Shown here piece after piece: positions 1 to 7,517 of a DNA stretch of 12,382 bases (positions are counted from its first letter, which is position 1; each line of letters begins with the position of its first letter). A program made the translations under genes and the position numbers. The DNA is from Candidatus Colwellbacteria bacterium RIFCSPLOWO2_02_FULL_44_20b (GTDB taxonomy: Bacteria > Patescibacteriota > Minisyncoccia > UBA6257 > Colwellbacteraceae). The notes beneath the pieces are model-generated. The model was not told the origin of the DNA. It saw only the letters and a list, made by a program, of their open reading frames with translations, and ran no database searches. The DNA lies in NCBI GenBank assembly GCA_001817765.1, contig MHIZ01000019.1:1-12382 (forward strand). Direction: 5' to 3'.

Positions 1-989
1 CTGATGTTTCAAAAAATTCAGCCGGCTACTATCTGTGGAATGTTTGGGATAAGCGAGTATTTGACTTAACTCAACTTTTCGTCGGCTCACAGGGAACGCT
101 TGGCCTTATAACTGAAGCGACATTTCATCTCGTGAAACGGCAGGCGCATTCGAAGCTTGTTGTTATCTATCTTAAGGATCTCGAACCGCTTGTACCGATT
201 ATCGAAGAAGTTCTGAAATACTCGCCAACGAGCTTTGAGTCTTATGATGATTATTCTCTGAAACTCGCATTTCATTTTTTGCCGGATATCTTAAAAGTCG
301 TGGGACTTAAGAACGCGCTCGCGATGGAGCGTAAGTTTGTTCCGGACATTTGGCATATTATGACCCACGGATTTCCGAAGCTTGTATTGCTCGCGGAGTT
401 CGTGGGAGAGACTGAGGCGGCGGTTGATGAGAAACTCGCGACCGTTACCTCAGCACTTCAAAAATTTAACGTTCGCGTCAAAGCGACGGAAACCGAGGAA
501 GAGGCGAAAATGTATTGGACGATCAGACGTGAGAGCTTTAATCTTTTACGCAGGCACGTTAAGGGTAAGCGGACGGCACCGTTCATTGATGATTTTTCAG
601 TGCGACCGCAGTACTTGCCGAAGTTTTTGCCGGAGCTTCACGAGATCTTAGGGCAGTACAAATTGATTTATACAATCGCAGGGCATGTCGGAGATGGAAA
701 TTTTCATATCATTCCACTTATGGATTTGACGCAGGAGAGCGAGCGGAAGATTATTCCGGAGCTTTCGAATAAAGTTTATGATCTTGTGCTTAAGTACCAT
801 GGCTCAATTACGGCGGAGCATAATGACGGACTTATCCGAAGTCCGTATCTCGAAAAAATGTATGGAAAGGAAATTACGGGTTTGTTTGCTGAGGTCAAGA
901 AAATTTTTGATCCTTTAGGAATTTTTAATCCGGGCAAGAAGGTTGGATCGAGCTTAGAATACGCGATGCGTCATATTAGGCGAGATTAA
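1..989 (+). CDS. FAD-linked oxidase / D-lactate dehydrogenase-like (GlcD family), 3' part
   Basis: The reading frame is open from base 3 and runs off the left edge, so only the last 328 residues are visible. The first codons (KNSAGYYLWN, then VGSQGTLGLITEA) match the end of the FAD-binding PCMH domain of GlcD/Dld-type flavoproteins. The rest is the FAD-oxidase C-terminal domain, with the metal/substrate-binding stretch GHVGDGNFHIIP and the late motif TAEHNDGLIRSPYL. Members oxidise 2-hydroxyacids such as D-lactate or glycolate to 2-oxoacids, passing electrons from FAD to a carrier. The exact substrate cannot be read from this sequence. A GTG at 132 is not the start, because homologous sequence lies upstream of it. 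The stop is one base before the next ATG, so the two genes are probably co-transcribed. A D-2-hydroxyacid dehydrogenase two genes downstream makes D-lactate a reasonable guess. Confidence 0.9.
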   Translation, partial: DVSKNSAGYYLWNVWDKRVFDLTQLFVGSQGTLGLITEATFHLVKRQAHSKLVVIYLKDLEPLVPIIEEVLKYSPTSFESYDDYSLKLAFHFLPDILKVVGLKNALAMERKFVPDIWHIMTHGFPKLVLLAEFVGETEAAVDEKLATVTSALQKFNVRVKATETEEEAKMYWTIRRESFNLLRRHVKGKRTAPFIDDFSVRPQYLPKFLPELHEILGQYKLIYTIAGHVGDGNFHIIPLMDLTQESERKIIPELSNKVYDLVLKYHGSITAEHNDGLIRSPYLEKMYGKEITGLFAEVKKIFDPLGIFNPGKKVGSSLEYAMRHIRRD

Positions 990-990
990 T

Positions 991-1551
991 ATGAAGGAAC
1001 GAATTTTTGTTATTCATCGCTGGTCAGGAAGGCCGAATACGGACTGGTATCCGTGGCTTAAGACTGAACTTGAGGCACGGGGTTATGAAGTTTTCGTACC
1101 CTTGATGCCTCATCCAGAAACTCCAACGATTGAAGATTATGTCGTATGTCTTTCTGAGGCGGTTGGGGTTCCTGATAGGCAGACGCATTTTGTCGGACAC
1201 AGTATTGGTTGTCAGACAATTATGCGATATCTTGCGGGGATTCAGACACGGGTTGGGAAAGTTGTCTTTGTCGGTGGATGGTTTGATCTTAAGGGTCTTG
1301 AGGATGAAGAGGCTGCAATGATAGCGAAACCATGGATCGAGACTCCGATTGATTTTGAACGCATCCGTCAGAACGCGCAGAATATAACGGCGATATTTTC
1401 GGATGATGATAATTATGTTGACTTGGGTAATAAAGAGCTTTTTGAACAGAATTTGAATGCAAGAATATTTATTAAACATAAGAAGGGGCATTTCACGAAA
1501 AAGAGCGGCGTTACCGAACTTCCGATTGTGTTAGAACAATTTGTCGAATGA
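991..1551 (+). CDS. RBBP9/YdeN-type alpha/beta hydrolase
   Basis: A 186-residue cytoplasmic serine hydrolase, about the normal size for the RBBP9/YdeN family. The N-terminal strand VIHRWSGRPNTDWYPWL is the family's opening. GHSIGC carries the nucleophile Ser71, Asp138-140 in IFSDDDNYVD supply the acid, and His167 in KKGHFTK is the base, so the catalytic triad looks complete. The spacing of these residues is close to that of human RBBP9. Natural substrates of bacterial members are largely unknown, so no reaction is assigned. The start follows the upstream stop by one base, with no recognisable Shine-Dalgarno site, which suggests translational coupling to the flavoprotein gene. It ends with TGA, evidence that UGA is a stop in this genome. 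Confidence 0.87.
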   Translation: MKERIFVIHRWSGRPNTDWYPWLKTELEARGYEVFVPLMPHPETPTIEDYVVCLSEAVGVPDRQTHFVGHSIGCQTIMRYLAGIQTRVGKVVFVGGWFDLKGLEDEEAAMIAKPWIETPIDFERIRQNAQNITAIFSDDDNYVDLGNKELFEQNLNARIFIKHKKGHFTKKSGVTELPIVLEQFVE

Positions 1552-1553
1552 TT

Positions 1554-1562
1554 TGCTACAAT
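1554..1562 (+). promoter_or_regulatory. Extended -10 promoter element before the D-2-hydroxyacid dehydrogenase
   Basis: TGCTACAAT is an extended -10 (TGn plus TACAAT at 1557-1562) lying 15 bases before the ATG at 1578. I see no convincing -35 hexamer at 16-18 bases upstream, which fits the extended type. The predicted transcript would have a leader of only about 8-10 bases. It partly overlaps the region just after the hydrolase stop, so the dehydrogenase may be transcribed on its own. Confidence 0.55.
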
Positions 1563-1577
1563 TAACTATACATAGTA

Positions 1578-2585
1578 ATGGGGATTCTTTTTTTTGAAAC
1601 CGAATCATGGGAGGAGAATTACTTGAGAAGCAAGCTCGGGGTAATCGCGGCTCAGGTCTTTTTCACGCACGAGAAGCTCAATAGCGATCATTCGTTTGAA
1701 AACCGTTCTGTAGAGGCAATTTCCGTTTTTGTAGGATCCCAGGTTGATAAAACTGTTCTTGATCAATTTCCGGAACTTAAATTTCTTACCACACGATCAA
1801 CCGGTTATGATCATATTGATCTTGAAGAATGTCATCGGCGAAATATTATTGTCGCGACGGTGCCGACGTATGGAGAAAATACTGTCGCGGAGCACGCATT
1901 TGGGCTTCTTCTTTCTCTTTCCCATAAAATTTACGAAGGATTTAATCGGATCCGGGAGACGGGAACTTTTTCATGTGAAGGACTACAAGGTTTTGATTTA
2001 AAAGGTAAGACGCTTGGCGTTGTTGGCACCGGGCATATCGGGCGGCACGTTATTCGGATGGCGAAAGGTTTTGAAATGGAAGTTATCGCGTACGATCCAA
2101 AACCTGATCAGCAGTATGCCGCGGAGGCGGGTTTTCACTATGTTTCTTTCTCCGATCTTCTCTCACTTTCGGATGTTTTGACCATCCACGTTCCTTATAT
2201 TCAGGCGACGCATCATCTTATCAATAAAGGGAATATTTATACGATGAAGAAGGGCGCCGTTCTTATTAATACTTCCCGCGGACCGATTGTTGAGACCGAG
2301 GCGCTTGTTGAGGCGCTTACCAAAGGACATTTGGGTGGAGCGGGACTTGATGTGCTTGAAGAAGAAGGAGCGGCTCGCGACGAGCGCGCGTTCGCGCTCT
2401 ATGGGCACCCGAGCGAGGCGGCGCTTAAGACCGCGCTTCAAAACCATGTTCTTTTTGACCTCCCGAATGTTATCATTACACCACATAACGCATTTAACAC
2501 ACGAGAAGCGTTGCAGAGAATTTTAGACACGACAATTGAGAATATTAAAGCGTTCCAGTCGGGAATGCCGAAAAATACAGTTTAG
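1578..2585 (+). CDS. NAD-dependent D-2-hydroxyacid dehydrogenase (D-lactate dehydrogenase-like)
   Basis: A 335-residue protein of usual family length. The N-terminal catalytic domain contains TTRSTGYDHIDL (about 71-82). The Rossmann motif GTGHIG starts at Gly150, with Asp173 after the second strand, consistent with NAD(H) preference. The catalytic Arg234 lies in NTSRGP, the acidic partner is near Glu263 in GLDVLEEEG, and His303 in TPHNAF is the acid-base residue. The enzyme interconverts a 2-oxoacid and a D-2-hydroxyacid. The overall pattern, including the long segment between 263 and 300, is most like fermentative D-lactate dehydrogenase (pyruvate to D-lactate, regenerating NAD+), but other 2-oxoacids cannot be excluded. 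Its nearness to an FAD-linked 2-hydroxyacid oxidase suggests a shared lactate theme. Confidence 0.9.
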   Translation: MGILFFETESWEENYLRSKLGVIAAQVFFTHEKLNSDHSFENRSVEAISVFVGSQVDKTVLDQFPELKFLTTRSTGYDHIDLEECHRRNIIVATVPTYGENTVAEHAFGLLLSLSHKIYEGFNRIRETGTFSCEGLQGFDLKGKTLGVVGTGHIGRHVIRMAKGFEMEVIAYDPKPDQQYAAEAGFHYVSFSDLLSLSDVLTIHVPYIQATHHLINKGNIYTMKKGAVLINTSRGPIVETEALVEALTKGHLGGAGLDVLEEEGAARDERAFALYGHPSEAALKTALQNHVLFDLPNVIITPHNAFNTREALQRILDTTIENIKAFQSGMPKNTV

Positions 2586-2601
2586 TCTTAATCAAATTTT
2601 T

Positions 2602-4740
2602 ATGAGGAAATTTTTTGTTATTTCAATAGTTTTCGCGACAATTTTTTCTTTCGTGCCTTTTGTTCCGGATACAGCGGCTTTTGAAACCGAACTATTCGAG
2701 GCGCCGTCATCCCAAGCGGAGGATTCGTACGTTCAGGATGAAGTACTTATAAAGTTTAAGGGAGCAGAGCGATTTCAACGTATTAAAGCGCGACGTGGTG
2801 AGCGAGTTGAAGCGCTTGTTGAACGATATCGGAATCGGTTTGATATTGAATACGCGGAACCGAATTATATTGCGCATACATTTCTTGTACCGAATGATCC
2901 CTATTACTCCTACCAATGGCATTTTTCGAACCCATCATACGGGGGAATACAATTGCCCGTGGCGTGGGATATAGCAAATGGGAGCGATGTTGTTGTTGCA
3001 GTTATTGACACGGGAGTCGCGTATGAGAATTATCAAAAAGATTTGCTTTCACCTATTTATTACAAAGCGCCGGATTTTGCGACTACGCAATTTGTTCCTG
3101 GGTATGACTTTGTCGAAGATGATACGCATCCGAATGATGATGAGGGGCACGGAACTCATGTTACGGGAACGATTGCCCAAAGCACGAATAACGGCCTTGG
3201 TGTCGCGGGCGTTGCGTATGGAGCGAAAATTATGCCTGTTAAAGTTTTGAATAAGCAGGGAAGCGGAACATACGCCGATATCGCGGATGGTATCCGGTTC
3301 GCGGCTGATAATGGTGCAAAGGTTATTAATATGTCGCTTGGCGGATCGTCCCCCTCGTTTGTTTTAGAAGATGCTTTGGCGTACGCATACGCTCAGGGTG
3401 TGACGATTGTCGCGGCCGCCGGAAACGGTAATTCTTCAACGCCTTCGTATCCTGCCGCTTATGACGCTTATGTAATTTCAGTTGGGGCGACGCGATATGA
3501 TGAAACGCGTGCTCCTTACTCGAATTACGGATCGACGGTTGATGTCGTTGCTCCTGGCGGTGATCTTACCATTGATCAGAACAACGATGGGTATGGTGAT
3601 GGCGTGCTTCAACAGACGTTTGGCAATAAAGTGACGAATCAGTGGGGGTATTATTTCTATCAAGGGACTTCGATGGCTTCGCCGCACGTTGCGGGCGTAG
3701 CGGCGCTTGTACTTTCAGTCGGGGGAAGCGTTGATACACCAGATGAAGTTCGAGATGTTTTGCAATCTACGGCTGAAGATATCGGTGATACGGGCAAAGA
3801 TACAACTTATGGCTATGGGTTGGTTGATGCCGCGGCGGCAGTTGCGTCTGCCTCTGAGCCGGTTGATAATCCACCGACCATTCTCCTTACGAATCCTACG
3901 GCAGGCATTGTTGCGGGAATGGTTACTGTTTCCGCTCAGGCTTCTGATGATCAGGGTATTGAGCGGGTTGATTTTTTCGCCGATGAAGTTGTTTTTAGTT
4001 CTGATACCACGTTGCCGTACGAAGCTTTGTGGGATTCGACAATAGTTTCAGACAAGGTGCTTGCCATTGGGGCGATTGCCTACGATACACAAGGACAACT
4101 TGCTTCAGATCAGGTTATTGTGACCGTTGATAATGTGAACGATTTACCGATTGCGAACGCCGGAGCTGATCAATCGGTGCTTGTCGGGCAAAACGTTTCT
4201 CTTAACGGTTCCGGTTCGTCTGATCCCGATGGGACAATTAGTTCTTACGCGTGGGATTTTGGCGACGGTTCGGCAGGCTCACCGCAAGTGGTTCCGGGTA
4301 TAAACCATACCTATGCGGCGACAGGGATATATACAGTTACTCTTACTGTTACTGACAATCGAGGAGAGACTGCTTCTGATACAGCACTTATTACTGTCGT
4401 AGCGGCATCGCTTACGAATATAAAGCTGACTTCGGTTTCGGCGCGGAACGTCAAAGCTTTTAAGTCATATCGGGTTGACGCAACAGCAAAGAATTTTGAG
4501 CCGACGAAGCAGGCGGTTGTGTTTCGTCTCGAGATCTACAATCCGAACGGTGTTCAGATCTTCTGGCCGGGACTTGGTGATAAGACTGTTTCGATTTCGA
4601 AGGGAAGTAGTAAGAGCGTTGCATGGAGCGGGATCGTGACGTCCGGGTCGAATGGTGTCTATACCGCGAAGGTGAGTGTTCTTAAAAACGGGACTGTTCT
4701 TGATACAAAAACAGCGACATTTACCGTGAGTGGGTTCTAG
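2602..4740 (+). CDS. Secreted subtilisin-like (S8) serine protease with Ig/PKD-type C-terminal domains
   Basis: The ATG at 2602 is preferred over an in-frame ATG at 2536 inside the previous gene, because it gives a clean signal peptide (MRKFF, hydrophobic core, probable cleavage after DTAA) and a 712-residue product. Residues about 44-92 resemble a short S8 propeptide ending in EYAEPNYIA. The catalytic domain spans about 115-415, with Asp136 in VIDTG, His183 in GHGTHV, oxyanion Asn275 in AAGNGN and Ser357 in GTSMASPH. Then come an Ig-like domain (about 424-512), a PKD domain (about 514-600, with YAWDFGDGS) and a final beta-sandwich-like region to 712. It is probably an active exported protease or adhesin-like enzyme. 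I see no cysteine anywhere and no LPXTG motif or C-terminal membrane helix, so release or non-covalent attachment is likely. A weak CTTAAT at 2587-2592 is a possible -10. Confidence 0.93.
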   Translation: MRKFFVISIVFATIFSFVPFVPDTAAFETELFEAPSSQAEDSYVQDEVLIKFKGAERFQRIKARRGERVEALVERYRNRFDIEYAEPNYIAHTFLVPNDPYYSYQWHFSNPSYGGIQLPVAWDIANGSDVVVAVIDTGVAYENYQKDLLSPIYYKAPDFATTQFVPGYDFVEDDTHPNDDEGHGTHVTGTIAQSTNNGLGVAGVAYGAKIMPVKVLNKQGSGTYADIADGIRFAADNGAKVINMSLGGSSPSFVLEDALAYAYAQGVTIVAAAGNGNSSTPSYPAAYDAYVISVGATRYDETRAPYSNYGSTVDVVAPGGDLTIDQNNDGYGDGVLQQTFGNKVTNQWGYYFYQGTSMASPHVAGVAALVLSVGGSVDTPDEVRDVLQSTAEDIGDTGKDTTYGYGLVDAAAAVASASEPVDNPPTILLTNPTAGIVAGMVTVSAQASDDQGIERVDFFADEVVFSSDTTLPYEALWDSTIVSDKVLAIGAIAYDTQGQLASDQVIVTVDNVNDLPIANAGADQSVLVGQNVSLNGSGSSDPDGTISSYAWDFGDGSAGSPQVVPGINHTYAATGIYTVTLTVTDNRGETASDTALITVVAASLTNIKLTSVSARNVKAFKSYRVDATAKNFEPTKQAVVFRLEIYNPNGVQIFWPGLGDKTVSISKGSSKSVAWSGIVTSGSNGVYTAKVSVLKNGTVLDTKTATFTVSGF

Positions 4741-4748
4741 GTTACAAT
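4721..4748 (+). promoter_or_regulatory. Promoter for the DsbA-like gene (near-leaderless)
   Basis: TACAAT at 4743-4748 ends nine bases before the ATG at 4758. A weak -35 candidate, TTACCG, lies at 4721-4726 inside the protease coding end, with 16-base spacing. Initiation 6-8 bases after the -10 would put the 5' end only a few bases from the start codon. Confidence 0.5.
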
Positions 4749-4757
4749 CGGACTATT

Positions 4758-5591
4758 ATGGATCAACAATTTACACCTTCTTCTCCTGATGATGGAGAAC
4801 AATTAACAAAAAAAGAGCGCAAACAGCTTCGTCGGCAAGAGAAGCTTGAGACTCGGGCGGCGGAGAGTAAGAAGCAGGTTTTCTTGCGAGTTCTTACATG
4901 GGGTATCAGCCTTATTGTCTTGGCAGGGGTTGTTGTTGGACTCATTATTTTAGCGGGGAAGGATAATGGACCATCTCCTGCCGATTCTACTCCAACAGAA
5001 AATGTTTCGGCGGAGGATTGGGTAAAAGGACCGGCTGAAGCGCCACTTACGCTTATCGAGTACGGCGATTTTCAATGCCCGGCGTGCGCGAGCTATCACT
5101 CGACAGTTGAACTTCTTATGAGAGAATTCGGAGATGATTTGCGGTTTGTCTACCGGCATTTTCCACTTACCAACATTCATAAACAGGCAGAGCTTGCGGC
5201 GTACGCGGCCGAGGCCGCCGGCAAACAGGGAAAATTTTGGGAGATGTACGATCTGCTTTTCAATAACCAAGAAGATTGGGCCGGGAAGAGCGACGCGAAA
5301 GATATTTTTCTTGATTACGCGAAGGAACTTAAACTTACTCTCGAGCAATTTGAAGCTGATTTAGATTTGGCAGAGATTAAGGACAAAGTGGAGGCTCAGC
5401 TTTCAATGGGACAGGCGGCGAATGTTAACGCGACCCCGACATTTTATCTGAACGGTACGAAGATTGCGACCAATCCGAAATACGAGGAATTCAAAGACCT
5501 TCTTACTCTTGAACTCACTACGCCGTCTCCGGAGGTTCGCGTTGAAACTCAGGGAGAGGAACAGTCGCCAAACGGTTCCTCAGCTCAATAA
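4758..5591 (+). CDS. Membrane-anchored DsbA-like thiol-disulfide oxidoreductase
   Basis: A 277-residue protein with a charged cytoplasmic N-terminus rich in Lys/Arg/Glu (about 17-40), one membrane helix (about 41-67), a low-complexity linker, and a DsbA-fold thioredoxin domain from about 88 to 252. The active site is CPAC (Cys107, Cys110) following YGDFQ, and the cis-proline loop is NATPT (Pro227). The insertion has the usual helical DsbA character, with FRHFPL-like sequence (VYRHFPLTN) after the active site. It likely acts outside the membrane, forming or rearranging disulfides in exported proteins. No DsbB or VKOR partner is visible here. The adjacent protease has no cysteines, so it is not the obvious client. 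The last 25 residues are polar and probably disordered. Confidence 0.92.
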   Translation: MDQQFTPSSPDDGEQLTKKERKQLRRQEKLETRAAESKKQVFLRVLTWGISLIVLAGVVVGLIILAGKDNGPSPADSTPTENVSAEDWVKGPAEAPLTLIEYGDFQCPACASYHSTVELLMREFGDDLRFVYRHFPLTNIHKQAELAAYAAEAAGKQGKFWEMYDLLFNNQEDWAGKSDAKDIFLDYAKELKLTLEQFEADLDLAEIKDKVEAQLSMGQAANVNATPTFYLNGTKIATNPKYEEFKDLLTLELTTPSPEVRVETQGEEQSPNGSSAQ

Positions 5592-5639
5592 AACTTCTTT
5601 TCTTTTTTCTTTGCCGGTGATTTTTCGGCGGTTTTGTAG

Positions 5640-5645
5640 TATACT
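5640..5645 (+). promoter_or_regulatory. Putative -10 element before the small membrane protein
   Basis: TATACT matches the -10 consensus at five of six positions. It lies in the 97-base gap after the DsbA-like gene, beyond a T-rich stretch (about 5593-5613). No good -35 is seen at 16-18 bases. Transcription would begin near 5652, immediately before the stem-loop at 5653-5683. Confidence 0.4.
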
Positions 5646-5652
5646 TTATACA

Positions 5653-5683
5653 GAATCGAAACGATTTTATGTTGTTTCGATTT
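5653..5683 (+). promoter_or_regulatory. Stem-loop in the 5' leader of the small membrane protein
   Basis: AATCGAAAC (5654-5662) and GTTTCGATT (5674-5682) are perfect inverted arms of nine bases around an 11-base loop, extendable by a G-T pair. The hairpin ends about six bases before the ATG at 5689, leaving no room for a Shine-Dalgarno site. It could be a 5' stabilising hairpin, a translational control element or a DNA operator. The sequence does not decide between these. Confidence 0.5.
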
Positions 5684-5688
5684 TATTA

Positions 5689-5943
5689 ATGAAGCGTTTT
5701 GTTTATATCCTCTCTTTTACGCTCCTTGGAATTCTTTTGCAGTTTGTTGTTCATGGGGCGTTTGAACTTCCGGTAATTTATCTTCTTAAGAAAGACTTTG
5801 CCCGATATGGTTTAGGTTTTTCGTGGTCGGATTGGTTTTTAGTGCACCATATTTTCACTGTGATGCTTTTTGTCCTGGGAATTGGTCTCGGACTTTTCGC
5901 GGGATTTCGTTTTTGGAAGATTGTTTATGGACGAAAATCATAA
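5689..5943 (+). CDS. Small two-helix membrane protein, unknown function
   Basis: An 84-residue protein. The open frame extends far upstream, but the ATG at 5689 is chosen because upstream sequence is the out-of-frame end of the DsbA-like gene and because the N-terminus MKRFVYILSF begins a membrane helix (about 4-20). A second helix lies at about 48-70, followed by a positively charged tail (FWKIVYGRKS). The segment between contains FARYGLGFSWSDW. I do not recognise the family. Its stop is three bases before the GTG of an ABC ATPase gene, so it may be an accessory subunit of that exporter or simply share its transcript. Confidence 0.7.
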   Translation: MKRFVYILSFTLLGILLQFVVHGAFELPVIYLLKKDFARYGLGFSWSDWFLVHHIFTVMLFVLGIGLGLFAGFRFWKIVYGRKS

Positions 5944-5946
5944 TCC

Positions 5947-6750
5947 GTGATTATCATTGAAGCAAAACAGCTTGTTCGGAACTTTAACGGCCTTCGGGCG
6001 CTTGACCGAATTTCATTTTCGATTGAGAAGGGAGAAATTTTCGGATTTTTGGGTCCGAACGGAGCAGGTAAAACAACAACTATTAAAATTCTTACGACTC
6101 TTCTTAAACCGAGCGGCGGGTATGTTCATGTAAACGGATTTGATCCGACGACTCAGGCGATGGAGATTCGCAAGTCGCTCGGTGTTGTTTTTCAGGAACC
6201 GAGTTTGGATGATGATCTGACTGCGTACGAAAATCTTGATCTTCACGGTCTTTTGTACAAGATGCCGACCGAGCTTCGTCGTCGAAGGGTTGCAGAAATG
6301 CTTATGTTTTTCGAGCTATGGCAACGGCGAAACGATGCCGTAAAGTATTTTTCCGGAGGGATGAAACGGCGGCTTGAGATCGCACGCGGGCTTTTGCACC
6401 ATCCGGCGATACTTTTTATGGACGAACCAACAATTGGCCTTGATCCGCAGACGCGCAATCATATTTGGACGTATCTTAAACAACTTAACAAAGAGGAGGG
6501 TATCACCATCTTCTTTACGACCCATTATCTTGAAGAGGCGGAGAAAATTGCGTCGCGGATCGCGATTATTGATCATGGACGGATTGTCGCGCAGGGAACG
6601 GTAGCCGAGATTAAAAAACAAACAAAGCGAGCAGAGACGCTTGAGGAGGCGTTTCTTATTTTAACCGGACACGGGATGCGTGAAGAGGCGCTTTTGGGAG
6701 TCAGTCGCAATCATATGAATTGGGAAAAACAATCGGGGCAAGGGTTATAA
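5947..6750 (+). CDS. ABC transporter ATP-binding protein (DrrA/CcmA-type)
   Basis: A 267-residue ATPase subunit. Walker A is GPNGAGKTT (36-44, Lys42), the Q-loop Gln83 lies in VFQEP, the signature is FSGGMKRR (135-142), Walker B is ILFMDEP (Glu160), and the switch His193 lies in TTHYLEEAE. All catalytic elements are present. The sequence most resembles the DrrA branch, which exports drugs, lipids or polysaccharide precursors. The start is GTG, three bases after the preceding stop; no better start is present because the conserved first strand begins here. The C-terminal LEEAFLILTG motif is typical of the family. It pairs with the ABC-2 permease that follows. The substrate cannot be inferred. 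Confidence 0.94.
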   Translation: MIIIEAKQLVRNFNGLRALDRISFSIEKGEIFGFLGPNGAGKTTTIKILTTLLKPSGGYVHVNGFDPTTQAMEIRKSLGVVFQEPSLDDDLTAYENLDLHGLLYKMPTELRRRRVAEMLMFFELWQRRNDAVKYFSGGMKRRLEIARGLLHHPAILFMDEPTIGLDPQTRNHIWTYLKQLNKEEGITIFFTTHYLEEAEKIASRIAIIDHGRIVAQGTVAEIKKQTKRAETLEEAFLILTGHGMREEALLGVSRNHMNWEKQSGQGL

Positions 6751-6751
6751 T
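6746..6751 (+). promoter_or_regulatory. Consensus -10 box overlapping the ATPase stop codon
   Basis: A perfect TATAAT contains the TAA stop (6748-6750) of the ATPase gene and ends eight bases before the ATG at 6760. A -35 is not obvious (TTGGGA at 6720-6725 is 20 bases away). The resulting message for the permease would be leaderless or nearly so. Confidence 0.5.
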
Positions 6752-6759
6752 TTTTATCA

Positions 6760-7509
6760 ATGGGAACAATTTATACATTATGGATTCGGCAATTGAAGCG
6801 TTATTACCGATCGCGATCGAGAATGATTGGCACGCTTGGAAATCCATTACTCTTTCTCGTCGCTTTTAGTTATGGATTTGGACCGATCTTTCAACGAGCC
6901 GGGGAAGGCACTGATTATATTACATTTCTTGCACCCGGAATTATCGGAATTTCTATTTTAATGACCGCGATGGCTTCAGGAACGGATATTATTTGGGATC
7001 GGCAGTTTGGTTTTCTTAAAGAGACATTTGTCGCGCCTGTTTCGCGACTTCAAGTGATGTTTGGGCGGACGCTTGGGGGTGCTACAGTCGCGGTTCTTCA
7101 AGGAATTGTCGTGCTTTTCATCGCTATGTTTTTAGGGTTTCGTTTTGAAACGCTTCTTGGATTTTTTCTCTCTTTAGCGATTATGCTTGTGAGCGCGATT
7201 GCTTTTACCGCATTTGCGATCGCGATTGCGTCGCTTATTGAGGATGTGCAGGGATACCAATTTATCATGAATTTTCTTGTAATGCCGATGGTGTTTCTTT
7301 CGGGGTCGGTTTTTCCACTCAACGATCTTCCGAAATCGGTTAAAATAATCGCGCACTTTGATCCACTTTCGTACAGCGTTGACGGATTGCGTTCGAGTTT
7401 AGCAGGGATCGCGTATTTTGATACAACACTGAATCTCATCGTCTTAGGGCTTCTTACTGTTGTGTTTCTTATTTTCGGCTCTTGGGCATTTTCGAGAATT
7501 CGTTTATAA
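6760..7509 (+). CDS. ABC-2 type transporter permease (DrrB-like)
   Basis: A 249-residue membrane protein with about six hydrophobic segments (near 25-42, 56-72, 107-128, 133-160, 167-185 and 225-245). Diagnostic ABC-2 sequences are DRQFGFLKETFVAPVSR (80-96), the FLSGSVFPLNDLP segment (179-191) and DPLSYSVDGLR (201-211). It forms the membrane channel for the ATPase encoded immediately upstream, and together they should make an exporter. The ATG is nine bases after the ATPase stop, with no Shine-Dalgarno site but a perfect -10 box just before it. Confidence 0.93.
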   Translation: MGTIYTLWIRQLKRYYRSRSRMIGTLGNPLLFLVAFSYGFGPIFQRAGEGTDYITFLAPGIIGISILMTAMASGTDIIWDRQFGFLKETFVAPVSRLQVMFGRTLGGATVAVLQGIVVLFIAMFLGFRFETLLGFFLSLAIMLVSAIAFTAFAIAIASLIEDVQGYQFIMNFLVMPMVFLSGSVFPLNDLPKSVKIIAHFDPLSYSVDGLRSSLAGIAYFDTTLNLIVLGLLTVVFLIFGSWAFSRIRL

Positions 7510-7510
7510 T
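7505..7510 (+). promoter_or_regulatory. Consensus -10 box overlapping the permease stop codon
   Basis: A perfect TATAAT includes the TAA stop (7507-7509) of the permease gene and ends seven bases before the ATG at 7518. This is the same geometry as at 6746-6751 and implies a leaderless FKBP message. Confidence 0.5.
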
Positions 7511-7517
7511 TTTTTCT

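Noticed and set aside
132..989. GTG at 132 as start of the FAD-linked oxidase
   Set aside because: Conserved FAD-domain sequence is encoded in the same frame upstream from base 3.
1024..1491. 155-codon minus-strand open frame opposite the serine hydrolase
   Set aside because: It is an antisense shadow of a gene with a complete catalytic triad and has no family features.
2536..2604. Upstream ATG for the subtilisin-like protease
   Set aside because: It lies inside the dehydrogenase gene and would bury the signal peptide behind 22 basic residues.
5612..5633. GCCG/CGGC stem followed by T residues as a terminator after the DsbA-like gene
   Set aside because: Only four base pairs with a nine-base loop and a short T-run; too weak to call.
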